The position numbers and the translations under genes are program-made. A stretch of 64,000 nucleotides of DNA from Rhodoblastus sp963804045. Its GTDB lineage: Bacteria > Pseudomonadota > Alphaproteobacteria > Rhizobiales > Beijerinckiaceae. Positions 42,753-50,845 of the stretch are shown here, piece after piece (the first letter of the stretch is position 1; each line of letters opens with the position of its first letter). The notes under the pieces were generated by a model. That model was not told the DNA's origin. It was given only the letters and a program-made list of their open reading frames with translations, and ran no database searches. The DNA lies in assembly GCA_963804045.1 (NCBI GenBank), contig CAWDOR010000033.1:62001-126000 (forward strand). The letters run 5' to 3'.

Positions 42753-43199
42753 ATGAGCAAGAAAAGCCTGCCCTCGCCGGTGATGAGCGTCGAGGAGATC
42801 GAGACTTTTCTCGAAGCGGAATTTCCGCAACTGCATCATGGCGGCCGCATGGTCATGGTCGAATCGGTCGGGCCGATGGTGGCGCGGATGCGGCTGATCG
42901 CCGACGAGCGTCATTTGCGCCCCGGCGGCACGGTGTCTGGCCCGGCCATGTTCATGCTCGCCGATGTCGGGCTTTACGTGGCGATTCTCGCCCATATCGG
43001 CCCGGTGGCGCTCGCCGTCACCACCAATCTCAACATCAATTTTCTGCGCAAGCCGCCCCGGGGCGACGTCATCGTCGAGGTGCGCCTGCTGAAGCTGGGC
43101 AAGAGGCTGGCGGTGGGCGAGGCGACGCTGTTTTCGCACGGCGATGTCGAGCCGGTCGCCCATGCGGTGGGCACCTATTCGATCCCTCCGGCGCGGTAA
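42753..43199 (+). CDS. PaaI-family hotdog thioesterase, 148 aa
   Basis: Hotdog-fold acyl-CoA thioesterase of the PaaI/YigI type. 'RLIADERHLRPGGTVSGPAM' (residues ~48-68) and 'FMLADVGLYVAILA' supply the active-site helix; 'AVTTNLNINFLRKPPRGDVI' and 'VGEATLFSHG' are the following strands. The catalytic Asp is likely in MLADV. Substrate unknown. It sits directly behind the MsbA-like transporter, which hints at a lipid-related role (inference). Confidence 0.87.
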   Translation: MSKKSLPSPVMSVEEIETFLEAEFPQLHHGGRMVMVESVGPMVARMRLIADERHLRPGGTVSGPAMFMLADVGLYVAILAHIGPVALAVTTNLNINFLRKPPRGDVIVEVRLLKLGKRLAVGEATLFSHGDVEPVAHAVGTYSIPPAR

Positions 43200-43255
43200 C
43201 TAGATACCGTATCGCTAGAAAGCCTAGATTTGCTGGCTTTTTGCGAGATTTCCGA

Positions 43256-43284
43256 TTGACATAAAATCGTCGCGCCCGTAAAAG
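43256..43284 (+). promoter_or_regulatory. Promoter of rplM-rpsI
   Basis: TTGACA at 43256-43261, 17-base spacer, TAAAAG at 43279-43284. The -35 box is a consensus match and the spacing is ideal for the housekeeping sigma factor; transcription should start near 43291, about 47 bases before rplM. Confidence 0.7.
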
Positions 43285-43337
43285 CCCCCATCCTCCCGCC
43301 GGATTAGAAAATCCGCGCAGAACTGGAAACAAGAGAC

Positions 43338-43808
43338 ATGTTTGGTAAAACCTATTCGGCCAAGGCCGCCGAAATCGAGAAGAAATGGGTGCTGATCGAC
43401 GCCAAGGGTTTGGTGGTCGGCCGCCTCGCCTCGATCATCGCGCTGCGCCTGCGCGGCAAGCACAAGCCCACCTTCACCCCCCATATGGATGACGGCGACA
43501 ATATCATCGTCATCAACGCCGACAAGGTGGTGTTCACTGGCCGCAAGCGCGACCAGAAGGTCTATTACCACCACACCGGCTTCCCCGGCGGCATTAAAGA
43601 GCGTTCCGCCAAGTTCATCCTCGAGGGCCGCTTCCCCGAGCGCATCGTCGAAAAGGCCGTGCAGCGCATGCTGCCGCGCGGCCCGCTCGGCTCGAAGCAG
43701 CTTGGCAATCTGCGCGTCTACAAGGGCGCGGAACATCCCCACGCGGCGCAGAACCCCGAATTGCTCGACGTCGCCGCCCTGAACTCCAAGAACACGCGGA
43801 AAGACTGA
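43338..43808 (+). CDS. rplM: 50S ribosomal protein L13, 156 aa
   Basis: Large-subunit protein, early assembly of 23S rRNA. 'KTYSAKAAEIEKKWVLIDAK', 'GLVVGRLASIIALRLRGKHK', 'HMDDGDNIIVINADKVVFTG' and 'AVQRMLPRGPLGSKQLGNLR' with 'VYKGAEHPHAAQNPE' are family signatures. ATG at 43338. Two bases separate it from rpsI, the conserved L13-S9 operon. Confidence 0.98.
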   Translation: MFGKTYSAKAAEIEKKWVLIDAKGLVVGRLASIIALRLRGKHKPTFTPHMDDGDNIIVINADKVVFTGRKRDQKVYYHHTGFPGGIKERSAKFILEGRFPERIVEKAVQRMLPRGPLGSKQLGNLRVYKGAEHPHAAQNPELLDVAALNSKNTRKD

Positions 43809-43810
43809 CC

Positions 43811-44290
43811 ATGGCCGAGACCCTCGCCTCCCTGCAGGACCTCAAGTCCGCCACCGCCGCTCCGGCGCCGGAAGCGCCCGTCCATGTGCAGAAGCTGGAC
43901 AAGTTCGGCCGCGCCTATGCGACCGGCAAGCGCAAGAACGCGGTCGCCCGCGTCTGGATCAAGCCCGGCACGGGCAAGGTCACCGTCAACGGTCGCGAAC
44001 TGGACGTCTATTTCGCCCGTCCGGTGCTGCGCATGATCCTGCGCCAGCCGCTGGGCATTGTCGGCCGCGAAAGCCAGTTCGACATCACCGTGACCGTCGC
44101 CGGCGGCGGCCTCTCCGGCCAGGCCGGCGCTGTGCGCCACGGCCTGTCCAAGGCCTTGACCTATTACGAGCCCGGCCTGCGCCCGGCTCTGAAAAAGGCC
44201 GGCTTCCTGACCCGCGACTCGCGCGTGGTCGAACGTAAGAAATACGGCAAGCGCAAGGCCCGCCGCAGCTTCCAGTTCTCGAAGCGCTGA
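43811..44290 (+). CDS. rpsI: 30S ribosomal protein S9, 159 aa
   Basis: Small-subunit head protein whose C-terminal tail reaches the P-site tRNA. An Ala/Pro-rich N-terminal extension (about 30 residues) is typical of alphaproteobacteria. The body has 'GRAYATGKRKNAVARVWIKP', 'GGGLSGQAGAVRHGLSKALT' and the basic tail 'YGKRKARRSFQFSKR', ending in the universal SKR. ATG at 43811, two bases after the rplM stop. Confidence 0.98.
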   Translation: MAETLASLQDLKSATAAPAPEAPVHVQKLDKFGRAYATGKRKNAVARVWIKPGTGKVTVNGRELDVYFARPVLRMILRQPLGIVGRESQFDITVTVAGGGLSGQAGAVRHGLSKALTYYEPGLRPALKKAGFLTRDSRVVERKKYGKRKARRSFQFSKR

Positions 44291-44313
44291 TTCCATCCCT
44301 TTCGGGATTTGCG

Positions 44314-44345
44314 AACGGCGGGCCTCTGGCCCGCCGTTTTGTTTT
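44314..44345 (+). terminator. Intrinsic terminator of rplM-rpsI
   Basis: AACGGCGGGCC-TCT-GGCCCGCCGTT is a perfect 11-bp stem followed by TTTTGTTTT, 24 bases after the rpsI stop. Confidence 0.92.
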
Positions 44346-44490
44346 GCGCGGTCCTCACGGACGGTCTTGCTTCCTCGCCCGGCAGGCCGGCGCGAGGAGG
44401 GGCGCCTTTCATTCACCATCCCGGCAAACCTCCACTTGCGTCATCCCGCAAAATAATGAACAATGTTCATGTTGTTCGAGGGGGCTTTCC

Positions 44491-45120
44491 ATGTTCAAAA
44501 ATGCTCTTGTGCCGCTTTGGCTGAAACTTGTTTACACCGTCTTCGTCGCCGTGCTGGTCCCGACCTATTGGCATTATTACGGCCCGGGCAATTTTCTCTA
44601 TTTCTGCGACATGGCGCTGCTGCTGACCCTGGCCGGCCTGTGGCGCGAGGACCGGCTGCTGACATCCATGGGCGCCTGCGGCATTCTCGCCCCGCAAATT
44701 CTCTGGGTGCTGGATTTCGCCGCCCACGCCTTCGGCCTGAAGATTACCGGCATGACCGATTACATGTTCGCCGACAGCTCGGTTCTGCTGCGGGGCCTGT
44801 CGCTGTTCCACGGCTGGCTGCCCTTCCTGCTGGTCTATCTGGTGTGGCGGCTGGGCTACGACCGTCGCGCGCTCGTCGCCTGGACGGCTCTGGCCTGGGG
44901 CGCGATGCTGGTCAGCTATGTCTTCCTGCCTCCGCCCTCGGCCGCCGCCGGCATGGCCGCCGCCAATGTCGATTATGTCTTTGGCCCCTCGGATGCGGAG
45001 CCGCAGCATTGGATGGCGCCGACGCTCTGGCTGTTGGCGTTGATGTCGGCGCTGCTGACCCTGTTCTGGATTCCCTCGCATTGGGTTCTGAGCAAATGGC
45101 GCGGCGCCGAAGTGGCGTGA
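44491..45120 (+). CDS. Polytopic membrane protein of unknown function, 209 aa
   Basis: About six membrane segments across the whole length, among them 'VYTVFVAVLVPTYWHYYGPG', 'FCDMALLLTLAGLW', 'ILAPQILWVLDFAAHAFGLK', 'WLPFLLVYLVWRLGYD', 'WTALAWGAMLVSYVF' and 'LWLLALMSALLTLFW'. Proteins of this type (sometimes only called 'membrane-associated protein') are found in several phyla; I cannot assign an activity. The ATG at 44491 has GAGGGGG upstream. It is flanked by terminators on both sides (44314-44345 and 45150-45179), so it is probably a single-gene unit. Confidence 0.75.
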   Translation: MFKNALVPLWLKLVYTVFVAVLVPTYWHYYGPGNFLYFCDMALLLTLAGLWREDRLLTSMGACGILAPQILWVLDFAAHAFGLKITGMTDYMFADSSVLLRGLSLFHGWLPFLLVYLVWRLGYDRRALVAWTALAWGAMLVSYVFLPPPSAAAGMAAANVDYVFGPSDAEPQHWMAPTLWLLALMSALLTLFWIPSHWVLSKWRGAEVA

Positions 45121-45149
45121 ACGAAAAAACTTCACGACAAGGACGCATT

Positions 45150-45179
45150 GGCGGGCTAAAAGCCCGCCACTTTGTTTTG
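45150..45179 (+). terminator. Intrinsic terminator after the membrane protein gene
   Basis: GGCGGGCT-AAA-AGCCCGCC, an 8-bp perfect stem, then ACTTTGTTTTG, 30 bases after the stop. Confidence 0.85.
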
Positions 45180-45205
45180 CGCCCCAGGCGTCGGGAACAA
45201 TCGCC

Positions 45206-46142
45206 ATGAACGAGCCCCAAAAGACCGAGCCAAAAAAAATCTTCATCGACGGCGAAGCCGGCACCACCGGGCTGCAAATCCGCGAGCGGCTGGAAGGGCG
45301 CGGCGATGTGGCGCTGGTTTCGCTGAAAGCCGAGGACCGCAAAAACCCGGCGGCCAAGGCCGAGATTTTCAAACAGGTCGATCTGGTCATCCTCTGCCTG
45401 CCCGATGACGCGGCCAAGGAGAGCGTGGCGCTCGCCGACACACTGGGCGCGGGCGCGCCCAAAATTCTCGACGCCTCCACCGCGCATCGCGTCGCGCCGG
45501 GCTGGGTCTATGGTTTCGCCGAACTGGCGCCGGGGCAGTCCGATGCGATTCGCGCCGCCAAAAGAGTTCGGCAATCCCGGTTGCTACGCCACGGGCGCGA
45601 TCGCCATGCTGCGCCCGCTGGTCGACGCCGGCCTGCTGGCCGCCGACGAAACTTACGCGCTCAACGCCATCTCCGGCTATTCCGGCGGCGGCAAGGCGAT
45701 GATCGCCGATTACGAGGCGGGAACGGCCGCGCCCTTCGAGCTCTACGCGCTGGGGCTGGAGCACAAGCATATTCCCGAAATCATGGCCTATGGATCTTTG
45801 CGCGCGCGGCCGATTTTCGTCCCGTCGGTGGGCGCTTTCCGCCAGGGCATGCTGGTCAGCCTGCCCCTGGCGCTGGACCGCCTGCCGGGCACGCCCAAAG
45901 CCACCGAGCTCGAAGCGGCGCTGCAAAGCCATTACGCCGGTCAGAAATTCGTGCGGGTCATGTCGCCGGAGCCGGGCGGAAAGCTGGAGCCGCAGGCGCT
46001 CAACGGCACGAACGATCTGGAAATCCGGGTTTACGCCAATGAGGCGCACCGCCAGGCGGTGATTGTCGCCAGGCTGGACAATCTCGGCAAGGGCGCCTCC
46101 GGCGCCGCCGTGCAAAATATGGAATTGATGCTGGGACTGTAA
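45206..46142 (+). pseudogene. argC: N-acetyl-gamma-glutamyl-phosphate reductase, type 2, split by one-base frameshift
   Basis: Third step of arginine synthesis. The first frame has 'KKIFIDGEAGTTGLQIRERL' near the N-terminus, 'VILCLPDDAAKESV' and 'ILDASTAHRVAPGWVYGFAE' typical of the short type 2 enzyme. The active-site Cys motif EFGNPGCYATG and the rest ('AISGYSGGGKAMI', 'ALGLEHKHIPEI', 'VPSVGAFRQGM', 'LDNLGKGASGAAVQNMELML') are in another frame. The joint is at AAAA 45560-45563; removing one A gives AAKEFGNPGCYATG. 937 bases is one over a multiple of three; repaired length is 311 residues, normal for type 2. Probable sequencing error, as argC is needed for prototrophy. Confidence 0.88.
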
Positions 46143-46149
46143 AAAAAAC

Positions 46150-46239
46150 GCCCTCTCCCCGGCATGCGGATCGTCCTTTTGGGCGGTCCGAGGCTTGCGC
46201 GGGCCGAAGCCAAAAATGGCTTCCTGGCGGGGAGAGGGC
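46150..46239. repeat. Long-spaced inverted repeat after argC
   Basis: GCCCTCTCCCCG at 46150-46161 is the exact reverse complement of CGGGGAGAGGGC at 46228-46239, with 66 bases between. Arms of this kind, CCCTCTCCCC/GGGGAGAGGG, are frequent intergenic repeats in many proteobacteria. It follows the argC stop, preceded by an A-run, and could end transcripts from either side. Confidence 0.7.
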
Positions 46240-46356
46240 CGGACGTCCCTCCGAAGGACCTGCCGCGACGGCACAAGATACAAATCCGTCGCGGCGTTGA
46301 GCGGTCCGCCGATTGGGCTCCGAACGGCGCGCGACCAAGGGCGCGCGAGTCAAAAC

Positions 46357-46827
46357 TCAATTGTTCTCGTAAACCCAGCCGCCACGGATGATGACGATGT
46401 TGCCGCGCGTTTTCCGGGCGGCGTGCAGGGTGATGACATGCGGCGCCTTGCGTCGGACGACGTGCGGCTCGGGGATCAGGGGCATGCGCCGCGGCGCGAA
46501 GCGGCGCGGATAATAGCCGCGCGGATCGATGAAATCATGGGTGACATAACCGGGGTCTTCGTCGCCGGCGACCGGTTGCTGCAACATCAACGGCGAGGTC
46601 AGCGGCAGGCCGTAGGTTCCGTTATAGGGAACCAGCGCATTGATATGCGGGCCATTGTCCGGATAGGGGTGACCGGGACCGAGTTCCGGCTGCGGCGGCA
46701 CGGGTTTGGCCGGAGGCAGATGCGGATGCGCCGGGAGCGGATGGGGCAGGGCCAGATTATTGGCCAGCGCCGCAACCGGCAGGGCCAGAATGGCCAGGGT
46801 CAAGAAAAATCGGACATTCTGTCTCAT
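46357..46827 (-). CDS. Exported Pro/His-rich hypothetical protein, 156 aa
   Basis: A signal peptide (MRQNVRFFLTLAILALPVAA, then LANN) leads to a Pro/His-rich region 'LPHPLPAHPHLPPAKPVPPQ' (residues ~27-50) and a C-terminal part with 'ALVPYNGTYGLPLTSPLMLQ' and basic 'GYYPRRFAPRRMPLIPEPHV', ending 'IRGGWVYENN'. No Cys and no domain that I recognise. ATG at 46827 follows GAGGAG. It is adjacent to and on the same strand as phaC but lies downstream of it by about 100 bases. Confidence 0.75.
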   Translation of the reverse strand: MRQNVRFFLTLAILALPVAALANNLALPHPLPAHPHLPPAKPVPPQPELGPGHPYPDNGPHINALVPYNGTYGLPLTSPLMLQQPVAGDEDPGYVTHDFIDPRGYYPRRFAPRRMPLIPEPHVVRRKAPHVITLHAARKTRGNIVIIRGGWVYENN

Positions 46828-46928
46828 AATGCGGCTCCTCGCCCGCGAAAGCGTCCCGGTTCGGGACGTTTCGGCCTGTCTCAAGGCTCAGGGGCAAGAA
46901 GCGCGCCCGAAGGCGCGCCCACGTAAAT

Positions 46929-48767
46929 TCAGGCCTTCACCCGCACATATTCGCCGGGGGCGTCGCCGAGGATTTCCACCTTGCCGCCGCCGGGTTCGCG
47001 CGCGGGGACTTTTTCCGGCGCCTGGGCGGCGATCCACTGAATCCAGTCCGGCCACCAGGAGCCCGGATGCATTTCCGCGTGAGCGCACCAGTCCTCATAG
47101 GCGCCTTCGGGGCGCTCGCCGGTCCAATATTGATATTTGGGCTTGGGCCCCGGCGGATTGACGACGCCGGCGATATGGCCGGAGCCGCCGAGCACATAGC
47201 GCATTTCGCCGCCGAACAGCTTGGCGCCGTTGAACACCGATTTCGCCGGGGCGATATGGTCTTCCTTGGTGGCGAGATTATAGACGGGGATGTCGATCTT
47301 GCCGAGATCGAGCTTTTCGTCGCCCAGCACCATCTCGCCCTTGGCGAAGCGGTTTTCCAGATAGCAATTGCGCAGATAATAGGAATGGTTGGCCTTGGGC
47401 ATGCGGGTGGAATCGCCGTTCCAGGTCAGTAGGTCGAAGGCCATGGGCTCGATGCCCTTGAGGTAATTGTTGACGACATAGGACCAGATCATGTCGTTGG
47501 GCCTGAGCATGTTGAAGGCGTTGGCCATGGACTTGCCTTCGAGATAGCCGGCCAATTCCATTTCGGCCTCGATATTCTTGATGCGGTCCTCGTCGGCGAA
47601 AACTTTTAAGTCGCCCGGATCGGTGAAATCGACCTGGGTGGTGAACAGGGTCGCCGAATTGATCCGGTCGTCCTTCTTGGCGGCCATATAGGCCAGCGTC
47701 GCCGCCGTCATGGTGCCGCCGACGCAATAGCCGACCGCCGTCACCTGTTTTTCGCCGGTGATCGTCTCGATCGTGTCGAGGGCGGCGAACACGCCCTCGG
47801 TCATATAGGAATAAAAATCCTTGTGGGCGTGGCGGGCGTCGGGGTTGACCCAGGAAATGCAGAACACAGTGAGGCCCTGCGACACCGCCCAGCGAATGAA
47901 GCTTTTTTCAGGATTGAGGTCGAGAATATAGAATTTATTGATCCAGGGCGGCACGATCAGCAGCGGACGCTTGTAAACCTCGTCGGTCGTTGGCGTATAT
48001 TGCATCAGTTCGATCAGATCGTTGCGGAACACCACCTTGCCGGGGGTGGTGGCGAGATTGACGCCCAGCTTGAAATTGCCCGGCGTGGTCTGGCGGATGC
48101 GAAGGCTGCCATTGCCGGCGGCGACGTCCTCGGCGAGCATTTTCATGCCGCGCGCCAGATTTTCGCCTTCCGCGTTCCAGGTGGCGCGCAACACGTCCGG
48201 ATTGGTCATCAGGAAATTGGAGGGCGCGAGCGCCGCCCCGATCTGCCGCACATAAAAGGCGGCCTTGTCATGGGTGCGCTGGTCGAGCTCGGCGTCCTCG
48301 ACCATATGCGTCGCCCAGTCATTGGCGAGGCTATAGGCCTGGCGGATGAAATCGAACACCGGATTGGCCTGCCAGTCCTCCGAGGCGAAACGCTTGTCGC
48401 GCGGATCGGCGGGGACGAAGGGCTGTTCGCTCTCGCCCGAAAGCCGGCGCAAGGTGTTGGACCACAGGCCGAGGAAGCTGCCGGCCAGACTGGCCTGCGC
48501 CTCCAGCGTCCGCGCCGGATCGGCCAGCCAATATTCTGCGACATGACCGAAGGTCTTGACCGCGTCGGCGACATCGTCGGCGATGGAGCTCTTGGACGCG
48601 CCTTCCTCGACTGGCTTGACCATCGCCGCGAGCGCGAGGCCGCCCTGTTCCACCGCGCGGGCCAGATTATCGGCCATGCGCTCGAAATTGGGCAGATTGG
48701 ATTTGGGTTCGGCAGCCTCCGCGGTTGGGGCGGCTTGATCGAACTGCTTGCCGGGGCTCGCGTTCAT
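46929..48767 (-). CDS. phaC: Class I poly(3-hydroxyalkanoate) synthase, 612 aa
   Basis: Polymerises (R)-3-hydroxyacyl-CoA into storage polyester at granule surfaces. The N-terminal PhaC_N domain (about 110-280) precedes the alpha/beta core. The lipase-box-like GYCVGG holds the catalytic Cys348; the Asp is in 'ATKEDHIAPAKSVF' near residue 503 and the His in 'GGSGHIAGVVNPP' near 532; 'LLIVPPWINKFYILDL' is typical. Length above 560 residues indicates class I. ATG at 48767 follows GAGGAT. No phaA, phaB, phaR or phaP is beside it. Confidence 0.96.
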   Translation of the reverse strand: MNASPGKQFDQAAPTAEAAEPKSNLPNFERMADNLARAVEQGGLALAAMVKPVEEGASKSSIADDVADAVKTFGHVAEYWLADPARTLEAQASLAGSFLGLWSNTLRRLSGESEQPFVPADPRDKRFASEDWQANPVFDFIRQAYSLANDWATHMVEDAELDQRTHDKAAFYVRQIGAALAPSNFLMTNPDVLRATWNAEGENLARGMKMLAEDVAAGNGSLRIRQTTPGNFKLGVNLATTPGKVVFRNDLIELMQYTPTTDEVYKRPLLIVPPWINKFYILDLNPEKSFIRWAVSQGLTVFCISWVNPDARHAHKDFYSYMTEGVFAALDTIETITGEKQVTAVGYCVGGTMTAATLAYMAAKKDDRINSATLFTTQVDFTDPGDLKVFADEDRIKNIEAEMELAGYLEGKSMANAFNMLRPNDMIWSYVVNNYLKGIEPMAFDLLTWNGDSTRMPKANHSYYLRNCYLENRFAKGEMVLGDEKLDLGKIDIPVYNLATKEDHIAPAKSVFNGAKLFGGEMRYVLGGSGHIAGVVNPPGPKPKYQYWTGERPEGAYEDWCAHAEMHPGSWWPDWIQWIAAQAPEKVPAREPGGGKVEILGDAPGEYVRVKA

Positions 48768-48919
48768 AAGGGTATCCTCGGGGTTTCCTCGAAAAATTCC
48801 GGGCTGCTTTTTGCGCGGCGCGCTTGGCCGTCGTCCCGTTTCCGACATAATAAGACTTTATGTGACAGTTTCAGCAATGATCCGTTGGGCGATAGCCTTT
48901 CGGATAGGTTATACCGGTT

Positions 48920-49378
48920 GTGACGAAAGCCAAGCGCTCATGTCAGGTTTTTTTGCTCTCCGAACCCCGCGTCCTCTGGGGCGCCGCGCGGCGATTCTCG
49001 TCGCCGCGAGTTCTTGCCTTCGGGAGCCTCGCCGTCGCCGGGGCGCGGGCGCAAGAGGACGGACAGGCGGCCGGGCAGGACTCGCGCAATCCGCTTTATG
49101 GCGTTTCCGATTTCATCGGCCTGACCACGCCAACCGGTCCGCGTCCGGATTTCGTCGGCGCCAGCCGGCCCGACGAGAAAAAAATGGACTTCATTCCTTT
49201 TTCCGGCCCGGAAAAACCGCGCATTCCCGTCAAGACGCCGCAACAAGTCGCGGCCGATCAGGCGGCGCTGGAGGCCGAACGGCAGAAGGCGGCGGCGAAG
49301 TTGAAAAAATTGCAGGCCGAACCCGTCGGTCCGGTGACGCCCAACGCCCCGCCGCCGCCGATCCGCGACAAGTTTTGA
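48920..49378 (+). CDS. Exported hypothetical protein, 152 aa
   Basis: A probable GTG start at 48920 gives a basic N-terminus and a signal segment 'PRVLAFGSLAVAGARAQ' ending near residue 45. The mature part is hydrophilic, with 'NPLYGVSDFIGLTTPTGPRP' and a short coiled-coil stretch 'QAALEAERQKAAAKLKKLQA' (about 112-131), closing with a Pro-rich tail PPPPIRDKF. Unknown function. The start could be further downstream. Confidence 0.6.
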   Translation: MTKAKRSCQVFLLSEPRVLWGAARRFSSPRVLAFGSLAVAGARAQEDGQAAGQDSRNPLYGVSDFIGLTTPTGPRPDFVGASRPDEKKMDFIPFSGPEKPRIPVKTPQQVAADQAALEAERQKAAAKLKKLQAEPVGPVTPNAPPPPIRDKF

Positions 49379-49493
49379 GCCTTTTTCCCGATTTTCCCAT
49401 GTGAAAAAGGTATGACACCGGCTTTTCCCGGTGCTAATCACGAGATTCCCACGGCGAGAAGGTAGCCGGGGCTTTAGCATGAGGACTGGATTG

Positions 49494-50708
49494 ATGAGCG
49501 ATTTCTATCGCGTGCGGCGGCTGCCGCCCTATGTGTTCGAACAGGTCAATCGTCTCAAGGCCAAGGCCCGCGCCGGCGGCGCCGACATCATCGATTTGGG
49601 CATGGGCAATCCCGATCTGCCCGCGCCGCGTCATGTCGTGGAAAAGCTGGTGGAAACCGCAGGCAAGCCGCGCACCGACCGCTATTCGGCCTCCAAGGGC
49701 ATCGCCGGTCTGCGCCGCGCCCAGGCCGGCTATTACGAGCGCCGTTTCGGCGTCAAGCTCAATCCCGACACCGAGGTGGTGGCGACGCTCGGCTCCAAGG
49801 AGGGTTTTGCGAACATGGCCCAGGCGATCACCGCGCCGGGCGACGTCGTTCTCGTGCCGAACCCTTCCTATCCGATTCACGCCTTCGGTTTTCTCATGGC
49901 CGGCGGCGTGATCCGCTCGGTGCCGATCGAGCCCAATGAGGAATTCTTCCGTTCCGCCGAACGCGCCATCATGCACTCGATCCCCAAGCCGATCGCGCTG
50001 GTGGTGTGCTATCCGTCCAATCCGACGGCCATGATCGCCACGCTGGATTTCTATCGCGATCTCGTCACTTTCGCCAAAAAACACGATATTTTCGTGCTGT
50101 CCGACATCGCCTATGCCGAAGTCTATTTCGACGACCAGCCGCCGCCGTCGGTCTTGCAGATTCCCGGCGCCAAGGACATTTGCGTCGAATTCTCCTCCAT
50201 GTCGAAAACCTTCTCCATGGCCGGATGGCGCATCGGCTTCGCGGTCGGCAACGAGCGGCTGCTCGGGGCGCTGGCGCGGGTGAAAAGCTATCTCGACTAT
50301 GGCGCGTTCACGCCGATCCAGGTGGCGGCCACCGCCGCGCTCAATGGCCCGGAGGATTGCATCCGCGAAATGCGCGCGATCTACAAGAAGCGCCGCGACG
50401 TGATGGTCGAGAGTTTTGCTCAGGCGGGCTGGAAGATTCCCGCGCCTTCGGCCTCAATGTTCGCCTGGGTGCCGGTGCCGGAGAAATACCGGCCGCTGGG
50501 CAGTCTGGAGTTTTCCAAGCTGTTGATCGAAAAGGCCGATGTCGCGGTGGCCCCGGGCATTGGCTTTGGCGAACATGGCGACGATTACGTCCGTCTGGCC
50601 TTGGTCGAGAACGAGCAGCGCATCCGTCAGGCGGCGCGCGGCATCCGTCGCTTTTTCGACGGCGAGGAAAGCCTGCACAATGTGATCCCGGCGCAAGCGC
50701 GCGCGTAA
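49494..50708 (+). CDS. PLP-dependent class I aminotransferase (AlaC/DapL-like), 404 aa
   Basis: Fold-type I aminotransferase. 'DIIDLGMGNPDLPAPRHVVE' near residue 30-50, 'YSASKGIAGLRRAQAGYYER' near 65-85, 'PSYPIHAFGF', 'YPSNPTAMI' near 175, 'SDIAYAEVYFD' and the PLP Lys in 'SSMSKTFSMAGWRIGFAVGN' near residue 236. The pattern fits the LL-diaminopimelate aminotransferase/glutamate-pyruvate (AlaC) group; the substrate cannot be decided here. In alphaproteobacteria a homologue is often placed before thrA/hom, which is not seen here. ATG at 49494 with GAGGA upstream. Confidence 0.9.
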   Translation: MSDFYRVRRLPPYVFEQVNRLKAKARAGGADIIDLGMGNPDLPAPRHVVEKLVETAGKPRTDRYSASKGIAGLRRAQAGYYERRFGVKLNPDTEVVATLGSKEGFANMAQAITAPGDVVLVPNPSYPIHAFGFLMAGGVIRSVPIEPNEEFFRSAERAIMHSIPKPIALVVCYPSNPTAMIATLDFYRDLVTFAKKHDIFVLSDIAYAEVYFDDQPPPSVLQIPGAKDICVEFSSMSKTFSMAGWRIGFAVGNERLLGALARVKSYLDYGAFTPIQVAATAALNGPEDCIREMRAIYKKRRDVMVESFAQAGWKIPAPSASMFAWVPVPEKYRPLGSLEFSKLLIEKADVAVAPGIGFGEHGDDYVRLALVENEQRIRQAARGIRRFFDGEESLHNVIPAQARA

Positions 50709-50845
50709 GCAGCGCATGCAAGCGCGCGAAAAGCGGGCTGGAGCGCCGCGCGTATAAAAAACGTGCGGCGTCGTCTGGCGCGCGAAAGCCTCGCGCAAGC
50801 GGCGCCGGACAGATTGAGGCGGACCCCGAATTTGGATTCGCCGCA

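Noticed and set aside
45555..45570. Programmed ribosomal frameshift in argC
   Set aside because: AAAAGAG is slippery-like, but no stimulatory structure is evident, argC is not known for recoding, and three other genes in the window show similar indels in short runs, which fits sequence error better.
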